DNA from: Sphingobium sp. EM0848
Lineage (GTDB): Bacteria; Pseudomonadota; Alphaproteobacteria; Sphingomonadales; Sphingomonadaceae
Assembly: GCF_013375555.1 (NCBI RefSeq)
Contig: NZ_JABXWB010000005.1
Span: forward strand, 1-64,000
Reading direction: 5' to 3'
Length of the DNA: 64,000 nucleotides
In this document: one piece after another, positions 51,842 to 59,992 of the stretch
Layout of the letters: each line of letters opens with the position of its first letter
Numbering within the stretch: the first letter of the stretch is position 1
Translations under genes and position numbers: made by a program
The notes under the pieces: model-generated
Databases searched by the model: none
The model's input: the letters and a program-made list of their open reading frames with translations, nothing else
What the model was told of the DNA's origin: nothing

Positions 51842-53311
51842 ATGCATCAATCGCTGAAATTCTACATTGACGGCCAGTGGGTCGACCCGGTCAGCCCCCA
51901 GCGCCACCAGGTCATCAACCCCGCCACCGAAGCGCCGGTGGGCGAAATCAACCTCGGCAATGCGCAGGATGTCGACATCGCCGTCAAGGCCGCGCGCAAG
52001 GCGTTCGACAGCTTTTCCCAGACCAGCCGCGAAGAACGCATCGACCTGTTGGAGCGGATGATCGACGCGTACAAGGCCCGCCGCAATGATCTGGCCAAGG
52101 TCATCACCGAGGAAATGGGGGCGCCCAGCCACCTGGCCGCCAATCTGCACGCCATGGTCGGGCAACTGCACCTCAAGACTGCGCTGGAAGTGCTGAAGAC
52201 CTATCATTTCGACCATGAGCGCGGCGGCCATCGCGTGGAGCTGGAACCCATCGGCGTCTGCGCGCTCATCACCCCATGGAACTGGCCGATCAACCAGATC
52301 GCGGCCAAGGTGTCGCCCGCCATCGCCTGCGGCTGCACTATGGTCCTGAAGCCGTCCGAAGTCTCGCCCTTCTCCGCCACCATCTGGGCGGAAGTCATGG
52401 AAGCGGCGGGCGTGCCGGCGGGCGTGTTCAACATGGTGCATGGCCTTGGCCCGGTGGTCGGCGCGGCGCTCAGCAGCCATCCCGATGTCGACATGGTGTC
52501 CTTCACCGGCTCGACCGGCGCCGGGATCGAGGTCGCGCGCAACGCCGCGCCCACGATCAAGCGCGTCCACACCGAGCTGGGCGGCAAGTCCGCCAATATC
52601 CTGCTGCCGGACGCCGATATCGAAAAGGCGGTCAGCGGCGGCATTCGCGCGGTTACGGCCAATAGTGGCCAGTCCTGCAACGCCCCCACCCGCATGCTGG
52701 TGCCCGCCGACAGGATGGACGAGGTGATCGCGGTCGCCCGCGCCACTGCGGGGGAGATCAGCGTGGGCGATCCGACCCAGAATCCCGATGTCGGCCCGGT
52801 CGCGTCGAAAGCGCAGTTCGACAAGATTCAGGGCCTGATCGAACAGGGCGTAGCCGAGGGCGCGACTTTGGTGGCGGGCGGCCCCGGCCGTCCCGAAGGC
52901 ATCGACAAGGGCTATTTCGTCCAGCCGACCGTCTTCGCCAATGTCACCAACGACATGACCATCGCCCGCGAAGAAATCTTCGGGCCGGTCATCTCGATCA
53001 TCCCCTATAAGGATATCGACGAAGCGGTCGCCATCGCCAATGACTCGCCCTATGGGCTTGCGGGCTATATCCAGGGCAAGGACCATGAAACGATCGCCAG
53101 CGTTGCCAAGCGGCTGCGCGTCGGTCAGGTGCTGATCAACCAGCCCCGCCCCGATCCGATGGCGCCCTTTGGCGGCTACAAACAGTCGGGCAATGGCCGC
53201 GAATGGGGCGACCATGGGTTCGAGGCCTTCCTGGAAGTGAAGGCGGTGCTGGACGGCACGCCCGCCACGGCCAGCGAGGGCAGCGGGACCAAGCAGGCAG
53301 TCCCGGCCTAA
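51842..53311 (+). CDS. aldehyde dehydrogenase (NAD+), copy 2
   Basis: 489 aa ALDH with catalytic Cys279 (SGQSCNAP), Glu245 (TELGGKSAN) and the NAD-binding ITPWNWP. ATG 51842 is preferred to one two codons earlier, because AAGGAGG abuts the earlier ATG but is correctly spaced from this one. Divergent from TetR. Downstream, past a REP-like element, is an epoxide hydrolase. It oxidises an aldehyde to an acid; the substrate is unknown. Confidence 0.95.
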   Translation: MHQSLKFYIDGQWVDPVSPQRHQVINPATEAPVGEINLGNAQDVDIAVKAARKAFDSFSQTSREERIDLLERMIDAYKARRNDLAKVITEEMGAPSHLAANLHAMVGQLHLKTALEVLKTYHFDHERGGHRVELEPIGVCALITPWNWPINQIAAKVSPAIACGCTMVLKPSEVSPFSATIWAEVMEAAGVPAGVFNMVHGLGPVVGAALSSHPDVDMVSFTGSTGAGIEVARNAAPTIKRVHTELGGKSANILLPDADIEKAVSGGIRAVTANSGQSCNAPTRMLVPADRMDEVIAVARATAGEISVGDPTQNPDVGPVASKAQFDKIQGLIEQGVAEGATLVAGGPGRPEGIDKGYFVQPTVFANVTNDMTIAREEIFGPVISIIPYKDIDEAVAIANDSPYGLAGYIQGKDHETIASVAKRLRVGQVLINQPRPDPMAPFGGYKQSGNGREWGDHGFEAFLEVKAVLDGTPATASEGSGTKQAVPA

Positions 53312-53322
53312 GAAATAATCAC

Positions 53323-53410
53323 CGTCGTCCCCGCATAGGCGGGGACCCATCTCCTGCCATCTTTCCAAGTGCGAGCTACGGAGAGGGGTTCCCATTTGCG
53401 CGAGGACGAT
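53323..53410. repeat. REP-like inverted-repeat element, copy 2
   Basis: Starts CGTCGTCCCCGC and ends GCGCGAGGACGATG as an imperfect inverted repeat, with inner arms GGACCCATCTCC and GGAGAGGGGTTCC. Diverged copy of 7498-7608. It fills the gap between ALDH and epoxide hydrolase. Confidence 0.7.
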
Positions 53411-53430
53411 GATCACAGGCGCGAACCTTC

Positions 53431-54567
53431 ATGACCGACGCCATCACCCCCTTCACCATCGCCATAACCGAGGCCGACCTCACCGACCTGCGTGCAAGGC
53501 TGGAGCGCACCCGCTGGCCCGACGCGGAAACGGTCGAGGACTGGCAGCAAGGCGTGCCGCTGGAAACGGCAAAGATGGTCGTCCATCACTGGCGGACCGC
53601 CTATGACTGGCGCCGCTGCGAGGCTGCGCTTAACGCATGGCCGCAGTTCCGCACCCAAATCGACGGCCTCGGCATCCATTTCTTCCATGTCCGCTCCCGC
53701 CACCCCCAGGCCAAGCCCCTGCTGCTGACCCATGGCTGGCCCGGATCAGTGCTGGAATTTCTGAACTGCATCGCCGGCCTCGCCGACCCCGAAGCCCATG
53801 GCGGCACGGCGAACGACGCCTTTCACGTCATCATTCCTGCGCTGCCAGGCTATGGCTTTTCGGACAAGCCGAGCGGAACCGGCTGGACCGTGGAACGGAT
53901 CGCCGATGCCTGGGCCATGCTGATGGACCGCCTCGGCTATGACCGCTGTCTGGCGCAGGGCGGCGACTGGGGGTCGCCCGTCACCGTGATGCTGGCGCAG
54001 CGCCATCCTGATCGCGTCCAGTCGATCCACCTCAACCTCATCGCCGCCGTACCGCAGGACATCACCGATCCCACGGCAGAGGAGCAGGTGATTTTCGACG
54101 CCATCGCCGACCACAAACGATGGAACACCGGCTATTCCACGCAACAATCGACCCGGCCACAGACGCTGGGCTACGGCCTTGCCGACTCCCCGGTCGCGCA
54201 GGCGATGTGGATTTACGACAAATATCGCTTCTGGATGGATTGCGACGGCGACCCGCGCAAGGCCATGAGTCTGGACGCTCTGCTCGACAATGTCACCCTC
54301 TATTGGCTTACCAACAGCGGCACATCCTCCGCCCGGCTCTATTGGGAAAGCTTTCATCAGGTCCGCTACCCCGCGCTCGAATTGCCGGTCGGGATCAGCC
54401 TGTTTCCCCATGAATCGATCCGTCCGCTGCGGCGCTGGGTGGAGCGGCTCTATCCCAATCTCATCTACTGGAACGAACCGGCGAAAGGCGGCCATTTCGC
54501 CGCCTGGGAGCAGCCGGAAATCTTCGTCAGCGAAATGCGAGGCTGGGCCTCGGCGTTCAAAGGCTGA
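53431..54567 (+). CDS. epoxide hydrolase (microsomal-type, EHN domain)
   Basis: 378 aa alpha/beta-hydrolase with an N-terminal EHN domain (ITPFTIAITEADLTDLRARLERTRWPD). HGWPGS is at residues 101-106. The nucleophile is Asp179 in QGGDWGSPV and the catalytic His is His355 in GGHFAAWEQ. Adds water to an epoxide to form a diol. Such an enzyme suits a substrate with an epoxidised double bond, for example a terpenoid. The ribosome site is weak, with little spacing from the preceding REP-like element. Confidence 0.93.
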   Translation: MTDAITPFTIAITEADLTDLRARLERTRWPDAETVEDWQQGVPLETAKMVVHHWRTAYDWRRCEAALNAWPQFRTQIDGLGIHFFHVRSRHPQAKPLLLTHGWPGSVLEFLNCIAGLADPEAHGGTANDAFHVIIPALPGYGFSDKPSGTGWTVERIADAWAMLMDRLGYDRCLAQGGDWGSPVTVMLAQRHPDRVQSIHLNLIAAVPQDITDPTAEEQVIFDAIADHKRWNTGYSTQQSTRPQTLGYGLADSPVAQAMWIYDKYRFWMDCDGDPRKAMSLDALLDNVTLYWLTNSGTSSARLYWESFHQVRYPALELPVGISLFPHESIRPLRRWVERLYPNLIYWNEPAKGGHFAAWEQPEIFVSEMRGWASAFKG

Positions 54568-54610
54568 TCGATAGCGGTCACAAGCCTCCATTGCACTTTA
54601 ATTCTTGCAA

Positions 54611-54624
54611 CGATTGATTAATTT
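54611..54624. promoter_or_regulatory. shared operator-like element before MDR reductase
   Basis: The sequence cgattgattaattt has the TTGATTAAT core and lies 43 bp upstream of the MDR start. Confidence 0.5.
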
Positions 54625-54667
54625 CTTCTATCCAACATCGCCCCATCCGCGCCCGGAGTTCCGTCGC

Positions 54668-55657
54668 ATGACAGATGCCCCCCTTGCCATCACCGTCACC
54701 GCCTTCGGCGCGCCCGAGCAATTGGAGCTGCGCCCACACGATCCCGGCGCACCTCAAGCGGGTGAAGTTCGAATCGCAGTGGAGGCAGCAGGCATCAGCT
54801 ATGTCGACGTGCTGGTTGGCAAGGGCGAATATCAACTCAAGCCGCCTTTGCCCTTTGTTCTCGGCACTGAATGCGCGGGCGTGGTCGAAGCTGTGGGTGA
54901 CGCGGTCGATCCCGCCCTGATCGGTCAGCGCGTATGCGCCGCAGCCTTCATCGGTGCTTTTGGGCAGGCAACCAATTTCCCCGCACGCTCGATCACGGTG
55001 CTGCCGCAAACCATGTCCTTCGAGGAGGCCTCGGTGTTCCGCGTCAGCTACGGCACCGCCTATCACGCACTGGTCCAGCGCGGACAGTTGCAATCGGGGG
55101 AAACGTTGCTGGTACTGGGCGCGGGCGGCGCTGTTGGCTGCGCCGCTGTCCAGCTCGGCAAGGCGCTCGGCGCGCGGGTGGTTGCGTCGGCCTCAAGCCC
55201 GGAAAAGCGCGCCCTGGCGTTGGCCGCCGGAGCAGATGCGGCGATCGATGCACGTTCGCCCAACTGGCGCGACGATGTGAAGGCCGCCAACGATGGACGG
55301 CCGGTCGATATCGTTCTCGATCCCGTCGGCGGCGAGGCCACGGAACCGGCTTTCCGTTCGCTGGCGTGGAAAGGCCGCCTGCTCGTCATCGGTTTTGCGG
55401 GCGGCGGCATCGCGAAACTGCCGGTCAATCTGGCACTGCTCAAGGGTGCGGCGTTGATCGGGGTCGACGTCCGTCAGTTCGGCGAATATGAGCCGGACGT
55501 GCAGGCCGCGAACATGCAGGCGTTGTTCGCCCTCCATGCCGAGGGGAAGCTGCGCCCGCCCATTGCGCAAGTTTACCCGCTGACCGACTATGTCGCAGCC
55601 CTCCACGCTGCCTTCAGCGGTCAGGTTGCGGGCCGCATCGTCCTCAAAATGCGCTAA
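54668..55657 (+). CDS. zinc-free MDR oxidoreductase (quinone oxidoreductase family)
   Basis: 329 aa NAD(P)H-dependent reductase; GTECAGVVEAVGD, LGAGGAVGCAAVQLGKALGARVVASASSPEKRA and VLDPVGGEA are typical of the QOR/Zta1 group, and no zinc ligands are seen. ATG 54668 has CCGGAG upstream. An in-frame TTG at 54605 would place the GATTAAT element inside the coding sequence, so it is rejected. The stop codon overlaps that of the convergent DUF2889 gene. Confidence 0.92.
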   Translation: MTDAPLAITVTAFGAPEQLELRPHDPGAPQAGEVRIAVEAAGISYVDVLVGKGEYQLKPPLPFVLGTECAGVVEAVGDAVDPALIGQRVCAAAFIGAFGQATNFPARSITVLPQTMSFEEASVFRVSYGTAYHALVQRGQLQSGETLLVLGAGGAVGCAAVQLGKALGARVVASASSPEKRALALAAGADAAIDARSPNWRDDVKAANDGRPVDIVLDPVGGEATEPAFRSLAWKGRLLVIGFAGGGIAKLPVNLALLKGAALIGVDVRQFGEYEPDVQAANMQALFALHAEGKLRPPIAQVYPLTDYVAALHAAFSGQVAGRIVLKMR

Positions 55658-56685
55658 ATCTCGGCCGGGAGCATCGACACCAGACGCGGCACCTCCGCCA
55701 GTGCACGCAGCGCGTCGTTGAGATGGGTACAGCCCGCCGTCTTACGCAGCATCGACAGCACGGTCATCCGCATCTCCACCAGCGGTGTATCGAGCAGCGT
55801 ATACAGGTTCACCGTTGCCGCCGGGCATTCCGGAAAAGGCAATATCTGTGGGATGGCTTCAATGGACAGCAGTTTCTCGCCCGCCCTGTCCGCAACGGCA
55901 CGGATGCGATATTCATGCAGGCCGCTGCGTCCGCCTTCGGGCAGCGCGCCACTGTCCTGAAAGGTGGCGTCGATCTGCACCTGCCCCGCTTCGCGCCACA
56001 CATCGATCCGGCGAGCGCGCCGCAGATTGGGTCCTTGGAGTACCGGAAAGTCATGCCAGCCCGCCGGATCATCGGCCCGCTCCATTGGCGGCACCAGCGT
56101 GGGGCTGATATCCTCTGCCCGGCTCAGATCGAGCGCGCTAGATCCGGGGCGGAAGCCGATGCACACACTCGCCATCTGCGGCACACGCTCATGACGATGC
56201 GCGCGCTGCTCGGCAATCACCCCTTCGTCTCGCCATTGCGTCCATGCCCAGCCCGCGATCAGCGTAGTGCCTGCCATGTCATCCAGCAACAGATAGAGCG
56301 GCGATCCGGCCACCCTTTCCTCATGCAGCACATCGTCGATCGCTTGCCGCAGATGGCCGCCTGCCCGCGCTCCGACGAGCGCCTCCAGCCCGGTGCGCGG
56401 CGGGTCGGCCGCAACGCTGCAGATCACGCGACTTTCCGCCTGTGCCTCCATCGCGTCTTCGGCCAGCGCGATGGGAACACCGCCCGAAACCGGGGTCAGT
56501 ATGTCCCGCGCCCGACCGTGCAGGAAAGCGCGTCCGCCACGCCCATCCGGCCAGTCCACATAGAGGGTGGAGGTTCGGCGGACGGAACCTGGACGGCGGA
56601 CCGGTGATGGCCCGGCCGGCTGACGCGGCGCGACAGCAAATTCCGGCAAAGGCTCACCCCGGAGCGAAAGTGTGGGCGCGCTCAT
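55654..56685 (-). CDS. DUF2889 domain protein
   Basis: 343 aa protein of unknown function. The N-terminal RRTSTLYVDWPDG, then GRARDILTP, and the C-terminal TAGCTHLNDALRALAEVP match DUF2889. No signal peptide or membrane segment. The family often occurs in catabolic and CoA-linked clusters of alphaproteobacteria, sometimes with DUF35 or amidohydrolase genes, but no activity has been assigned as far as I know. It is divergent from the kinase at 56882. Confidence 0.75.
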   Translation of the reverse strand: MSAPTLSLRGEPLPEFAVAPRQPAGPSPVRRPGSVRRTSTLYVDWPDGRGGRAFLHGRARDILTPVSGGVPIALAEDAMEAQAESRVICSVAADPPRTGLEALVGARAGGHLRQAIDDVLHEERVAGSPLYLLLDDMAGTTLIAGWAWTQWRDEGVIAEQRAHRHERVPQMASVCIGFRPGSSALDLSRAEDISPTLVPPMERADDPAGWHDFPVLQGPNLRRARRIDVWREAGQVQIDATFQDSGALPEGGRSGLHEYRIRAVADRAGEKLLSIEAIPQILPFPECPAATVNLYTLLDTPLVEMRMTVLSMLRKTAGCTHLNDALRALAEVPRLVSMLPAEI

Positions 56686-56830
56686 GAGGGGGCGCCTTCG
56701 TGCGGATTGGGAAACAGGCTCGACATAAATGCCATGTCCCTAGCGGCTGGTCTACGATGCGGCAATGGTTTTGACGTACCATTATTCCCTTAAATATCCC
56801 CTTGCCACGCCCACATCAAAGACATAATCA

Positions 56831-56844
56831 TTCGATTAACGAAG
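56831..56844. promoter_or_regulatory. shared operator-like element before second kinase
   Basis: The sequence ttcgattaacgaag has TCGATTAA and lies 38 bp before the kinase start, in the DUF2889/kinase divergent region. Confidence 0.5.
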
Positions 56845-56881
56845 GCACATCCCATAACCCTGAATATCAAGGGAGAGCGAT

Positions 56882-57934
56882 ATGCACGCGATCAGGAGAA
56901 TTCCAACCGCCATCGATCAGATCGACACGGGCTGGTTCGATTCCGTGCTCGACCGGCCCGTTGCCAACGCCCGCATCCTGAACGTCATTCACGGCACGGC
57001 GACGAAGGTACAGGCCGAACTCACTTATGGCGATGGCACCCCCGCACAGGTCGTATGGGTGAAAACGGGTCTTGAACCGCACAGCCATGAAATAGGCTCC
57101 GATCAGGTCTATGCCGGGGAAACCCTGTTCTATCGGATGCTGGGCGGCAAATATGAAACACGTACACCCGACTGCCTGTTCGCCGACACCGATTCGGAGG
57201 GGAACAGCGCGCTGGTGCTGGACGATCTGTGCAAGATCGGCGCTGAATTCGCTGACCCGGTCAAGGGCGGCAGCATCGAAATGGTGGCCAGCGGCCTGCG
57301 CAGCATCGCCCGTTATCAGGCTGCTTCCTGGATGGCGCCGGAACTGGCCGAAATCGATTGGCTGCGCAATGGCGGCTCCTACCGCGCGGCCGACGTACTC
57401 GACTGGGTCTGGAACCCCGAACATTGGCAGGATTATGCGAGCCGCCAGCGTTTCGCACTGGTCGATCCCTCGATCCGCGACCGCGATCTCCTGTTCCGCA
57501 CCCATACGAAGTTGCAGGATGACTATTGGCCCTGCGCGCCATGGGCGCTGTGCCATGGCGACGCGCATTTCGGGCAGGTCTATGCCTTGCCCGACGGCGA
57601 GGTACGGCTGCTCGACTGGCAGTGCGTGCAGGTCGCGCATTGGGCACATGATGTCTCCTATTTCCTGGTCAGCGGGCTTTCGGTGGCGGATCGCCGGGCG
57701 GCCGCCCGCGACCTGATCGTCGATTATGTTGGGGCGTTGCGGGAATTTGGCGTCACCGATGCACCCAATGTCGATGCCGCCTATGAAGCGTTCCGTGCCT
57801 ATGCCTTTCACGGCATTGGCTGGATGATGTGTCTCGTGGAAATGCAGAGCGAGGAAACCTGCTGCGCCATGGCCGAACGCTTTTCGGCCGCCGTGGTCGA
57901 CCTGGGGTCGATCGACCTGATCCTGAACGGCTAG
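56882..57934 (+). CDS. APH-like phosphotransferase (EcKinase/DUF1679-like)
   Basis: 350 aa kinase-fold protein. VLDDLCKIG is the ATP-site hinge region, CHGDAHFGQ holds the catalytic Asp227, and LLDWQ holds Asp245. The subfamily resembles ecdysteroid kinase-like proteins, which phosphorylate hydroxyls of steroids or other small alcohols. GGGAGAG precedes the ATG. It is unlike the LvaA-type kinase at 11329 in its motifs and has no dehydrogenase partner. The likely role is phosphorylation of a hydroxylated pathway intermediate. Confidence 0.85.
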   Translation: MHAIRRIPTAIDQIDTGWFDSVLDRPVANARILNVIHGTATKVQAELTYGDGTPAQVVWVKTGLEPHSHEIGSDQVYAGETLFYRMLGGKYETRTPDCLFADTDSEGNSALVLDDLCKIGAEFADPVKGGSIEMVASGLRSIARYQAASWMAPELAEIDWLRNGGSYRAADVLDWVWNPEHWQDYASRQRFALVDPSIRDRDLLFRTHTKLQDDYWPCAPWALCHGDAHFGQVYALPDGEVRLLDWQCVQVAHWAHDVSYFLVSGLSVADRRAAARDLIVDYVGALREFGVTDAPNVDAAYEAFRAYAFHGIGWMMCLVEMQSEETCCAMAERFSAAVVDLGSIDLILNG

Positions 57935-58069
57935 GCAGGCGCAAAACCCTAACGGATGACGCCGGTCCCGGAGAAGGGGCAGACGCCATTTGTTATGCAC
58001 CGCACCCGCATTTCCTAGCCTTTCTACGCCATTGTGCCGAACGGCCACATTGTTTTGCCGATCAAGCAT

Positions 58070-58085
58070 AATCGACCGATTAAGT
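58070..58085. promoter_or_regulatory. shared operator-like element before amidohydrolase 2
   Basis: The sequence aatcgaccgattaagt, reading TTAATCG-GT-CGATTAT on the other strand, is the clearest inverted repeat among the copies. It lies 52 bp upstream of the amidohydrolase start. Confidence 0.6.
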
Positions 58086-58137
58086 TGCACCGTGCCGCCC
58101 GCCTTCTCATAATTTTTTCACAAGGAGAGGGCATAAG

Positions 58138-59880
58138 ATGGTCGAATATGATGTGATTATTCGAGGCGGTCTGATCGTTGACGGCAGCGGCGGCGCGCCC
58201 TTCACCGGCGATGTTGCGATCCGGAACGGATTGATTGCCACCATCGGCATGGTCGAGGGCAAAGGTGCAAGGGAAATCGACGCCAGCGGCAAGCTGGTGA
58301 CGCCCGGCTTTGTCGACATCCATACCCATTATGATGGGCAGGTGACATGGGAGCATCGGCTGATGCCATCGAGCAACCATGGCACCACCACCGTCGTCAC
58401 CGGCAATTGCGGCGTCGGTTTCGCACCCTGCCGCCCGGACGACCGGCTGAAGCTGGTCAAGGTCATGGAGGGGGTGGAGGACATCCCCGAAATCGTCATG
58501 ACCGAGGGCATCCCGTGGAATTGGGAAAGCTTCCCCGAATATATGGACGCGCTCGCCGCCCGCAGCTTCGACGTCGACGTCGCGGTGCAGATCCCGCATT
58601 CGCCCTTGCGTGTCTATGTGATGGGCGACCGGGGCGTGAACCATGACGCGTCCAGCGAGGCCGATCGCGCCGAAATGACGCGGCTGGTGGCAGAAGCTGT
58701 GCGGCGCGGCGCGGTCGGCGTGTCGACATCCCGCTCGCTCAACCATCGCGCCAAGGACGGCAAGCCCGCGCCCAGCGTGCAGACCGCCGTTGATGAAGTG
58801 CTGGCGCTGGCGCAGGGGCTGGCCGAAGCCGGTGCTGGCGTCTTCCAGATCATCACCGAAATGAGCGAACCGCCCGAACAGGAAATGGCGATCATCCAGC
58901 GGATCGGGGAAGTGTCCAGGCGACCTGTGTCCTTCACCCTGTCACAAGTTCCCGAAGCGCCCGATAGCTGGCGCGGCCTGATTGCGGGCATGGAAAAGGC
59001 CAATGCGGCAGGCTGTACCGTGCGCGGCCAGATTCACGAACGGCCGGTCGGGGTGCTGCTGGGCCTCGAACTCAGCCTCAATCCACTGTCGACCAAGCCA
59101 AGCTACAAGGCCATCGCCCGCCTGCCGCTGGCAGAGCGCATCGCCATCATGCGCGATCCGGCCTTCAAGGCAAAATTGCTTGCCGAAGATGTCGAGCCGG
59201 ACCCGGTGCCGCTCGCCAACCGCCTGATCGGCGCGGTCGACCGGATGTTCGCGCTGGGCGCCGACCCCGATTATGCGCCGCCGCGCGAAATGCAGATCGG
59301 CGCACGAGCAGAAGCCCGGGGCGTCAGTCCGCTCAGCCTCGCCTATGACCTGCTGTTGGAGCAGGACGGCCACGCCATCCTCTGCCTCCCCAGCGCCAAT
59401 TTCGTCAGCGGCACGCTGAAAGAAGTGCGCGAGATGATGCAGCATCCCGACACGGTGATTGCTCTGGGCGACGGAGGCGCACATTATGGCGTCATCTGCG
59501 ACGCGGGCTATCCCACGCACCTGCTGACCCATTGGGGTCGCGACGTAGCGGAGGAGGAGCGCTTCCCCATCGAATGGATGATCGCCGCGCTGACTCGCCG
59601 TCCTGCCGAAACGGTGGGCCTGATGGATCGTGGCCTGCTGGCGCCGGGCATGAAGGCGGACATCAACGTCATCGACCACCAGCGGCTGCGCCTGCATTCG
59701 CCACGCCCGGTCTATAATCTGCCGGCGGGCGGGCGGCGGCTGCAACAGCGCGCCGACGGCTATGAGGTAACGCTCGTCAACGGCGTCATCACCTATAGGG
59801 AGGGCGAGCCAACCGGCGCGCTGCCCGGCCGTCTGGTGCGGGGTTCGGGATTTCAGGAACCGTTGCGCGACGCGGCGTGA
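58138..59880 (+). CDS. amidohydrolase family protein (D-aminoacylase-like), copy 2
   Basis: 580 aa metal-dependent hydrolase, paralogous to the 32535 gene. DVIIRGGLIVDGSGGAPF begins the composite domain; metal residues His62 and His64 (DIHTHYDG) and Cys91 (TGNCGVGF) are visible. As in copy 1, the THxR and SHxK histidines of D-aminoacylase are not present (FQIITEMSEP and PVSFTLSQVP instead), while LGDGGAHYGV is kept. AAGGAGAGGG precedes the ATG. It is followed 112 bp later by a paralogue of the TonB receptor that neighbours copy 1. Confidence 0.89.
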   Translation: MVEYDVIIRGGLIVDGSGGAPFTGDVAIRNGLIATIGMVEGKGAREIDASGKLVTPGFVDIHTHYDGQVTWEHRLMPSSNHGTTTVVTGNCGVGFAPCRPDDRLKLVKVMEGVEDIPEIVMTEGIPWNWESFPEYMDALAARSFDVDVAVQIPHSPLRVYVMGDRGVNHDASSEADRAEMTRLVAEAVRRGAVGVSTSRSLNHRAKDGKPAPSVQTAVDEVLALAQGLAEAGAGVFQIITEMSEPPEQEMAIIQRIGEVSRRPVSFTLSQVPEAPDSWRGLIAGMEKANAAGCTVRGQIHERPVGVLLGLELSLNPLSTKPSYKAIARLPLAERIAIMRDPAFKAKLLAEDVEPDPVPLANRLIGAVDRMFALGADPDYAPPREMQIGARAEARGVSPLSLAYDLLLEQDGHAILCLPSANFVSGTLKEVREMMQHPDTVIALGDGGAHYGVICDAGYPTHLLTHWGRDVAEEERFPIEWMIAALTRRPAETVGLMDRGLLAPGMKADINVIDHQRLRLHSPRPVYNLPAGGRRLQQRADGYEVTLVNGVITYREGEPTGALPGRLVRGSGFQEPLRDAA

Positions 59881-59992
59881 GAGTAACCGCCAAGAATAAA
59901 ACGATATTCCGTAGAATATGACAGTCCACAATAAGCGGGCAGCACAATAAACGGTCTTTGATGACCCGCCCGCGAACATCAAGGGAGAGGGT

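Noticed and set aside
54605..54667. Upstream TTG start of the MDR reductase
   Set aside because: It would place the GATTAAT element inside the coding region, and the family pattern begins at ATG 54668.
59956..59982. TTGATG...CATCAA inverted repeat before the TonB receptor at 59993
   Set aside because: Only six base pairs with a long spacer and no match to the shared element; likely chance.
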